The notes under the pieces are model-generated. The model was not told the DNA's origin. It saw only the letters and a list, made by a program, of their open reading frames with translations, and did not search any database. The translations under genes and the position numbers were made by a program. Below are positions 21,174-27,500 of a DNA stretch of 27,500 nucleotides, in pieces. How positions within the stretch are numbered: the first letter of the stretch is position 1; each line of letters opens with the position of its first letter. Source of the DNA: Anaeromyces robustus (taxonomy: Eukaryota > Neocallimastigomycota > Neocallimastigomycetes > Neocallimastigales > Neocallimastigaceae); the NCBI GenBank assembly GCA_002104895.1, contig MCFG01000367.1:1-27500 (forward strand). Direction: 5' to 3'.

Positions 21174-21181
21174 AAAGAATA
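21171..21181. repeat. Target-site duplication, right copy
   Basis: TTTAAAGAATA, directly after the poly(A) tail and identical to 20783-20793. Confidence 0.88.
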
Positions 21182-21389
21182 AATATAAATATAATTTTAT
21201 TAAAATTAAATATTATAATTTTTATAATTTGTTTATAATTATTTTTTTCTTGAATCTGTATAGTATTTTATTTAATTTATAAATTCTTCATGAAAAATAT
21301 AATATATATAAAATAATATTAATATATATCGTAAATATATAATCTATTTTTATATAAATCCTTGTGTAATGTTTTTTTTTTTTATTTAT

Positions 21390-24300
21390 TTATTTTAGAT
21401 TAGTATCTGGTAATTCGTAATTTGATGCATTGTTTTGTATTAAATACTTCAAAAAAACATAATTTCTTTTTTCATTAATTTTTTTTATTATTGTTTTATT
21501 TTCAGAATCAAAAGCATTAATATCAGCTCCTTTAAATATTAAATATTTTACAATAGCAATATGATTATTATCATAAGCTACAATTAAAGCATTATCATGA
21601 TATTTATTATATTGATCAATTTTGGCACCATGATCAACTAAATATTTAACAATATCAATATTGCCACGTTCGCATGCATAAATTAGAGCTGTATCTTTTA
21701 GAATGTTCTGATGATTAATATCAGCACCATTTTCAATTAAATATTTTACTTTTAAAAAATGACCCTCTTCACATGCTTTCATTAATGGTGAGCTTCCATA
21801 TTTATTACTAATATTAATTGGTACTCCGGAATCAACCAAATAAATGAAGAGATTATAATAGTTTTGATGAAATAATAAAATCAATGAAGAACTTAACTCA
21901 TTTGTATCATCCATATTATTATGCAAATTACAAATAAGATATTTTACAAGTTCAAAATGATTATTAGTATAAGCAAATGTTAATGCTGATTCCCCTAATT
22001 TATTTACTGTATTTATTTTTGCTCCTTTAGAAATCAAATATTTCGCTATATCTAAATGCCCATATCGACAACTTTTCATTAAAGGAGAATAACCATTTTT
22101 ATTACATGTCCTCGGATTTGCTCCATTTTCAACTAATAATTTTACAATGTTAATATTACCTTTTTCACATGCTAACGAAAGAATTGATCTACCATAGCAA
22201 TCATATTCGTTTACATCGATATTAAAATGATTTTCAATGATATATCGTACAATATTATAATTATCTTTTATACATGCTTCGTATAATAAATTTTTAATAA
22301 ATTGATCAGAAAATTTTACTTCTATGTTATCAGGTGTTAATTCCATTATACTTTCTTTTATTTTAATATATTGATCTTTTGTACATTTTGTCAATATTAT
22401 CATTCCATATTGTTCATTATTAGTAATTGAAATAATATCCTTTATAATAAAACTGTTAAGTAACAAATTAAATTTATCATTTGGAATAATAAAAACTTGA
22501 TAACCATCATTTATGTCTTCAGTCTTTTCATAATTCATTAAATATTTAACAATATGAAAATATGAATTTTTATATGCGTAAACCAATGCTGAATAACCAT
22601 TTATATCATAAAGATTGACATTAGCATTATTTTCAACTAAAAATTTAACAATTTCAAAATTTCCCTTACGGCACGCAATCATTAACGGTGACATACCATA
22701 TTTATTTGCTAAATTTACATCAGCATGATGATTAACAAGATATTTAATTATATCAAATTTATTCTTTTCACAAGCATAAATTAAAGCAGTTGATTCAGAT
22801 TCATCCTTTTTATTAATATTAATACTATGCTCAATTAAATATTTTGTTATTTCAAAATCAGAATAAATGCAATCTTCATTTATTAAGGAATATTTTGGAT
22901 GATTAAGTTTATCCACATCTGCACCATTTTCAATTAAATATTTAATTATTTCAAGATTTTTATTAATAAATGCATATTCTAAAGGATCTTTACCATCTAA
23001 AATCCTTAAATTAATATTAGCTCCATTTTCTACTAAAAATTTTACCATTTCAAAATTATTATTTTCACATGCGTAACATAATGCTGTATTTTTTCGAATA
23101 TCAATGGTATTTACCACAGAGCCGTGATTAACAAGATATTTTGCAATTCCTAAATTATTATTTTCACATGAACATATTAATGCATTAATATCACGAAAAT
23201 CTGATAAATTAATACGAGCACCAAATGCTATCAAATATTTAACTATTTTTATATTATTTATTTTACATGCATACATTAATGAACTTTCTTGACTATTATT
23301 GATTTGATTAACATTTGCACCATTTTCAATTAAATATTTTGCAATTTCAAAAATATCACCTCCTTTATCCTTATCTAATAAATAATTATCATAAGTGTAA
23401 TTATAATTATCTGAATTATGATGTTCGCTAACATCTAATAGAATAATTAGAGCCGAATTTTCATATTTATCAACTATATTAACATCTGCTCCATTATCAA
23501 TTAATAATTTTGCAATTTTGATATTTACATTTTTACATGCATTCATTAATGCTGTTCTTCCATTACAATCTGTAATGTTAATATTAGCACCATGTTCAAC
23601 TAAATATTGTGTCATTTTAAAGTTATTATTATTACATACTGTTAATAATCCTCGAATAATATAATTATCTTGATTTGGAAATATTAAATTATGAGAAATT
23701 AAATAATCATCAATTTTATCATTATTACATTCAAACGCATAATCTAAAATACTTTTACCATGAATATCATAATTACGAAGATTAGCTCCATTTTCAATTA
23801 AATATTTACTAATTTCAAAATTATTTTTAATTAATGATTTCATTAATCCTGTTTTACCTTTGATATCACGACAGTTAATATCGGCCCCATGTTTAATTAA
23901 ACATTTAACAATTTCAAGTTGTTCATTGTCACATGCTATTAATAATCCACTCATCCTATCTTTAGAACGGCAATTAATATCTGCTCCATGTTCAATTAAA
24001 TATTCAAGAATTTTAGTATTTTGATTATTGTTACATGCAAACATTATAGCTTGATATCCGTAATCATTACAATGATGAATATTGGCTCCATGTTCAACTA
24101 AATATTGAACCATTTCATAATTTCCACAAGAACATGCTCTCATTAATCCTGTATGACCTGAATAATCGGTACTATTAATATCAACTTTATAATCAACTAA
24201 ATATTTTACAATTAAGAAATTATTACTTTTACATCCTTTAATTAATTCAGTTTCTCCATATTTACCATGAATATTAGAAATGCTTTGATGTTCTATTAAC

Positions 24301-27300
24301 AATTTTACAATTTTATCATTACCACTTTCACATGCATATCCCAAAGCTGTAAACCCATATTTACCAATAATATTAATATCAGCACCATGTTCAATTAAAT
24401 ATTTAACTATTTCATATTTACCTTTTTGACATGCAAGCATTAGTGCTGTTCTATTTTTTGCATCAACTAAATTAATTTGTTTATTTCCGCCATGATCAAT
24501 TAAACATTTAACCATTTCAAAATTACCATACTCACATGTTATCATCAAAAGGGTAGTTCCAAATTTATCACGTTGAATATTAACATTCTCTCCTGATAAA
24601 ATCAAATAATTAAATATTTTTGAATTATTATTCATACATGATTTAATTAATGCCGTCTGACTTAATTTATTGTAAATATTCATATCACAATTATTTTCTA
24701 TTAAATATTGAACAATTTCAAAATTATTATTCTCACATGCAAACATTAATGCTGTATTACCCATATTATTTTGCTTATTAATGTCTGCACCATATTCTAC
24801 CAAATATTTGACAATCTCAAACTGATTATTTTGACATGCCTTCATAAGAGAAGTTTCTTTATCATTATCCGTATAACTATCAATATCAGCACCATAATTA
24901 ATTAAACATTTTAAAACTTCTATATTATTATTTTTACATGCCATGGATAATGCATTATAATTATTTTTTCTCTTATTATTATAATTAACTTCTGCACCAT
25001 GATTTAATAAAAATTGAACCATATCAATATTATTCATTTCACAAGCTTTAATTAAAGGAGTATATCCCTTTTTATTTGGTACATTAATTTTAACACCTAT
25101 ATCCACTAAAAATTTGGTAATTTCCAAATTATTATTTTGACAACTAATTAATAATCCATTATTACCTAAACGATCCGTGCCATTAATATTCGCATCATGT
25201 TCTATTAAATATTTTATAAATTCTAAATTATTATTTTTACAAGCTAATAAAAAAATACTATTTTCATATTTATCCGATACATTAACATCCGCGCCATGTT
25301 TTATTAAATATTCAACTATAGTTAAATCACTGTTATTCATATTCTCACAAGAATAGAACAATGAGCAATATCCTAAATTATTTACTATATTTAGATCAAT
25401 ATCATTTTCATTTTCATTTTCATGTTCTATTATATATTTTACCAAGTTATAATTCTTATGTTGACAAGCAATCATCAATGCTGTAGTACCATCATTAGAC
25501 GTAACTTTCAAGTTTCCACCATGGTCAACTAAGTATTTTATAATTTCAATATCAATATCAGGGTTTGAACAAGCATATAATAATGCAGTATATCCACAAT
25601 TATTTTTAACATTAATATCTCCATTATTCTCAACTAACAATTTAATAATATCAAAGTTATTATGTTGACAGGCAAACATTAAAGCAGTGTAACCATAAAT
25701 ACTAATAATATTAACATCGGATTTATGATTAATTAAATATTCAATGATTTCAAAATTATCTATTTTACAACCCATCATTAACTCCGTAATACCTAATAAA
25801 GATTTCTGATTAATATTAGCATGGTTATCTATGAGATATTTTACTACGTCAAAATGACCATTTTCACATGCAAACATTAATGCTGTATATTGTGAATTAT
25901 TAATTATATTAACATCTGCTCCATGTTCAACTAAATATATCACTATATTTATATGACCTATGAAACATGCTTTCATTAAAGCAGTATAACCATAATTATC
26001 AATTTCATTTATATCATATCCACTATTGATCAATTCTTGGACCATTTCAAAGTCACCAGCATAACATTTATCTATTAATAAATTATACCCAGTATAAGTA
26101 ATATGACTATTAAGATAACTCATTTTATTTTCAAAAATATCAACTATATCCCAATGACCATTTGTAATAGCATTTTTTAATGGACTTTCACCATATTTAC
26201 TAACAATATTAATTTCGGCATTATTTTTAACTAAATAATTTACAATCTCCGTATAGCCCTCCTTACAAGCTTCCATTAAAGGTGTAATACAATAATCATC
26301 ATCTTTATTTACATCTGCCCCATGTTCAACAAGATATTTTACAATTTCAAGATCGGGGAAAGAAGTAACTAAAGCAGATTTACCATAATAACCTGTTTTA
26401 TTTGGATCTGCCCCGTTTTCAATAAGTAATTTTACTATCTCAATATTTTTTTTTTCGCATGCTACTAATAATATAGGATGATCTATTTCTGGATCAATAT
26501 TTACATCTGCACCATTTTTGATAAGATATTTCATATATTCAATATTGCCCATTTTACAAGCAGTATATAAAATAGATTCACTGCAAAAATCAACAATATT
26601 AGGATCAATCCCCTTATATAAAAGATACTTAATAATATCAAATTTTCCTGAGTTTATATAATAGTTAAGAGGAATACAAAAATCTTTTGTATCAAAATAA
26701 GTACTATAATTAAGTAAATATTTTGTATTTGAATAATTTAATTTATTTTTTAATAATTCATTGTAAAGGTTTGCTCCATATTCAATTAAATATTCATAAA
26801 ATTCATTACTTCTATTTTTAATCACACCTAAATATGAAAAATAATCATTATAAAAATTTGCGCCATGATTTAACAAATATTTACATATATCAATATTGTT
26901 ACCATCCGGAAGTAAATATCTTAAACCAGATGTTCCATCAAAATTTTCTTTTATGTTAATATCGGCCCCATGTTCAGTTAAATATTTTATAGCTTTTAAA
27001 TTCATATATTTACACCTATCAACGAAAATAGTTTTAGAATAATGATCACTTTTATCATATTCATCAAGATCAACACCTTGATTTACAAGAAAATCTATTA
27101 ATTCAAAGTTTTCATCATCAAACATATAATTTATTATATCTAAAGAATAAAAATGTTTATTGTAAATGTTAGGCGTAGCTTTTAATTTTTTCATATATTC
27201 AATAATTTTTTCATCAGCAGTTTTAACGTAAGTTTTTGAATAATTATTATAATACACTCCTACTTCATTTTCTATTAATTTTTCTGACTGTTCCTTTTTT

Positions 27301-27500
27301 AATACATCATATATATAATCAAATGGAACTTGAATTTTTATATCTTCTATATTTTCCTTATATAAACGCTTGAACTGTTTATCTGATAACATTGTTTTAT
27401 TTTTTGAATATTGAATTAAAGATACTATATATTTTTCATTAATTATTCTATATTCATTTATGGCAAGTTTCAAATATTTATCGAAATTTTTTTTATTTAG
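21390..27500 (-). CDS. Giant ankyrin-repeat protein (paralogue C), N-terminus beyond the window
   Basis: The frame ends at TAA (21392-21390) and stays open to the last base of the window. The visible part covers about 2036 residues. Alignment of its first residues (NKKNFDKYLKLAINEY) with NKNNFNKYLKFAIKEY at about residue 203 of paralogue A shows that some 200 N-terminal residues lie to the right; no start codon should be placed inside the window. It is a continuous ankyrin solenoid with the same repeat order as A and B, the non-ankyrin island with YQVFIIPNDKF (about 22355-22505), and the full C-terminal repeat set that B lacks. An almost exact 792-bp tract is shared with B (23553-24344). It has no signal peptide, membrane segment or enzyme motif in view. 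The SINE lies about 210 bp beyond its stop codon. Confidence 0.92.
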   Translation of the reverse strand, partial: LNKKNFDKYLKLAINEYRIINEKYIVSLIQYSKNKTMLSDKQFKRLYKENIEDIKIQVPFDYIYDVLKKEQSEKLIENEVGVYYNNYSKTYVKTADEKIIEYMKKLKATPNIYNKHFYSLDIINYMFDDENFELIDFLVNQGVDLDEYDKSDHYSKTIFVDRCKYMNLKAIKYLTEHGADINIKENFDGTSGLRYLLPDGNNIDICKYLLNHGANFYNDYFSYLGVIKNRSNEFYEYLIEYGANLYNELLKNKLNYSNTKYLLNYSTYFDTKDFCIPLNYYINSGKFDIIKYLLYKGIDPNIVDFCSESILYTACKMGNIEYMKYLIKNGADVNIDPEIDHPILLVACEKKNIEIVKLLIENGADPNKTGYYGKSALVTSFPDLEIVKYLVEHGADVNKDDDYCITPLMEACKEGYTEIVNYLVKNNAEINIVSKYGESPLKNAITNGHWDIVDIFENKMSYLNSHITYTGYNLLIDKCYAGDFEMVQELINSGYDINEIDNYGYTALMKACFIGHINIVIYLVEHGADVNIINNSQYTALMFACENGHFDVVKYLIDNHANINQKSLLGITELMMGCKIDNFEIIEYLINHKSDVNIISIYGYTALMFACQHNNFDIIKLLVENNGDINVKNNCGYTALLYACSNPDIDIEIIKYLVDHGGNLKVTSNDGTTALMIACQHKNYNLVKYIIEHENENENDIDLNIVNNLGYCSLFYSCENMNNSDLTIVEYLIKHGADVNVSDKYENSIFLLACKNNNLEFIKYLIEHDANINGTDRLGNNGLLISCQNNNLEITKFLVDIGVKINVPNKKGYTPLIKACEMNNIDMVQFLLNHGAEVNYNNKRKNNYNALSMACKNNNIEVLKCLINYGADIDSYTDNDKETSLMKACQNNQFEIVKYLVEYGADINKQNNMGNTALMFACENNNFEIVQYLIENNCDMNIYNKLSQTALIKSCMNNNSKIFNYLILSGENVNIQRDKFGTTLLMITCEYGNFEMVKCLIDHGGNKQINLVDAKNRTALMLACQKGKYEIVKYLIEHGADINIIGKYGFTALGYACESGNDKIVKLLIEHQSISNIHGKYGETELIKGCKSNNFLIVKYLVDYKVDINSTDYSGHTGLMRACSCGNYEMVQYLVEHGANIHHCNDYGYQAIMFACNNNQNTKILEYLIEHGADINCRSKDRMSGLLIACDNEQLEIVKCLIKHGADINCRDIKGKTGLMKSLIKNNFEISKYLIENGANLRNYDIHGKSILDYAFECNNDKIDDYLISHNLIFPNQDNYIIRGLLTVCNNNNFKMTQYLVEHGANINITDCNGRTALMNACKNVNIKIAKLLIDNGADVNIVDKYENSALIILLDVSEHHNSDNYNYTYDNYLLDKDKGGDIFEIAKYLIENGANVNQINNSQESSLMYACKINNIKIVKYLIAFGARINLSDFRDINALICSCENNNLGIAKYLVNHGSVVNTIDIRKNTALCYACENNNFEMVKFLVENGANINLRILDGKDPLEYAFINKNLEIIKYLIENGADVDKLNHPKYSLINEDCIYSDFEITKYLIEHSININKKDESESTALIYACEKNKFDIIKYLVNHHADVNLANKYGMSPLMIACRKGNFEIVKFLVENNANVNLYDINGYSALVYAYKNSYFHIVKYLMNYEKTEDINDGYQVFIIPNDKFNLLLNSFIIKDIISITNNEQYGMIILTKCTKDQYIKIKESIMELTPDNIEVKFSDQFIKNLLYEACIKDNYNIVRYIIENHFNIDVNEYDCYGRSILSLACEKGNINIVKLLVENGANPRTCNKNGYSPLMKSCRYGHLDIAKYLISKGAKINTVNKLGESALTFAYTNNHFELVKYLICNLHNNMDDTNELSSSLILLFHQNYYNLFIYLVDSGVPINISNKYGSSPLMKACEEGHFLKVKYLIENGADINHQNILKDTALIYACERGNIDIVKYLVDHGAKIDQYNKYHDNALIVAYDNNHIAIVKYLIFKGADINAFDSENKTIIKKINEKRNYVFLKYLIQNNASNYELPDTNLK
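22355..22505 (-). other. Conserved non-ankyrin island in paralogue C
   Basis: This segment starts with YQVFIIPNDKFNLLL and contains YGMIILTKCTKD. It matches the islands in paralogues A and B in position and key residues. It interrupts the ankyrin register between a complete repeat ending in VKYLMNYE and the next repeat, LLYEACIKDNYNIVRYIIE. Confidence 0.6.
23553..24344 (-). repeat. Gene-conversion tract, copy in paralogue C
   Basis: Partner of 13258-14049, with no indels and 9 differences. The corresponding part of paralogue A (roughly 6230-7030) encodes the same repeat order but is clearly more diverged, with many amino-acid changes, so the near-identity is special to B and C. Confidence 0.9.

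Noticed and set aside
27471-27473. TTG as the start codon of paralogue C
   Set aside because: The frame is open beyond it to the window edge, and homology with paralogue A continues upstream, so this TTG is an internal Leu codon.
4039-27500. Regular 99-bp periodicity read as a CRISPR array or satellite
   Set aside because: The period is that of 33-residue ankyrin repeats. The units are diverged and coding, with no constant repeat and unique spacer pattern.
1-27500. tRNA or rRNA genes
   Set aside because: I scanned the GC-richer segments and found no cloverleaf with A and B boxes at the right spacing, and no rRNA core sequence. The SINE head has only an A-box resemblance.

Overview
The window looks like nuclear DNA of a very AT-rich, intron-bearing eukaryote. 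The best guess is an anaerobic gut fungus (Neocallimastigomycota). Support for that comes from near-homopolymeric A/T intergenic DNA, long (TTTA)n and (TTA)n arrays, short GT-AG introns, a Rab GTPase, and very large, Asn-rich ankyrin proteins that use standard stop codons. This assignment is inference from style; no diagnostic marker gene is present. Every gene I can support lies on the minus strand.

Layout from left to right. At 508-1753 there is a five-exon Rab18-type small GTPase. A gene-free stretch follows (1754-4038) with two tetranucleotide arrays. Positions 4039-10764 and 11167-17820 hold two single-exon genes for ankyrin proteins of 2241 and 2217 residues, separated by about 400 bp. 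Next is a gap (17821-19531) with a (TTA)n array and a less AT-rich, decayed stretch of unknown origin. A small secreted, probably surface-anchored protein with two Cys-conserved repeats lies at 19532-20386; its frame is interrupted once by TAG. A 377-bp SINE-like retroposon with a poly(A) tail and 11-bp target-site duplications sits at 20794-21170. The third ankyrin paralogue (21390-27500) runs off the right edge, so its N-terminus is missing.

The three ankyrin genes form a head-to-tail tandem family. They share an N-terminal block, dozens of 33-residue ankyrin repeats in the same order, and a conserved non-ankyrin island about 350 residues before the C-terminus. The second and third genes share a 792-bp tract that differs at only 9 positions and lies in otherwise clearly diverged sequence, which indicates recent gene conversion or unequal exchange. 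None of the three shows a catalytic domain, signal peptide or membrane segment, so intracellular scaffolding or recognition is the most that can be inferred. Rab18 acts in membrane traffic and has no evident link to its neighbours. The most interesting items are the mosaic ankyrin cluster with its unnamed conserved island, the structured SINE, and the two-repeat surface protein with its single in-frame stop.
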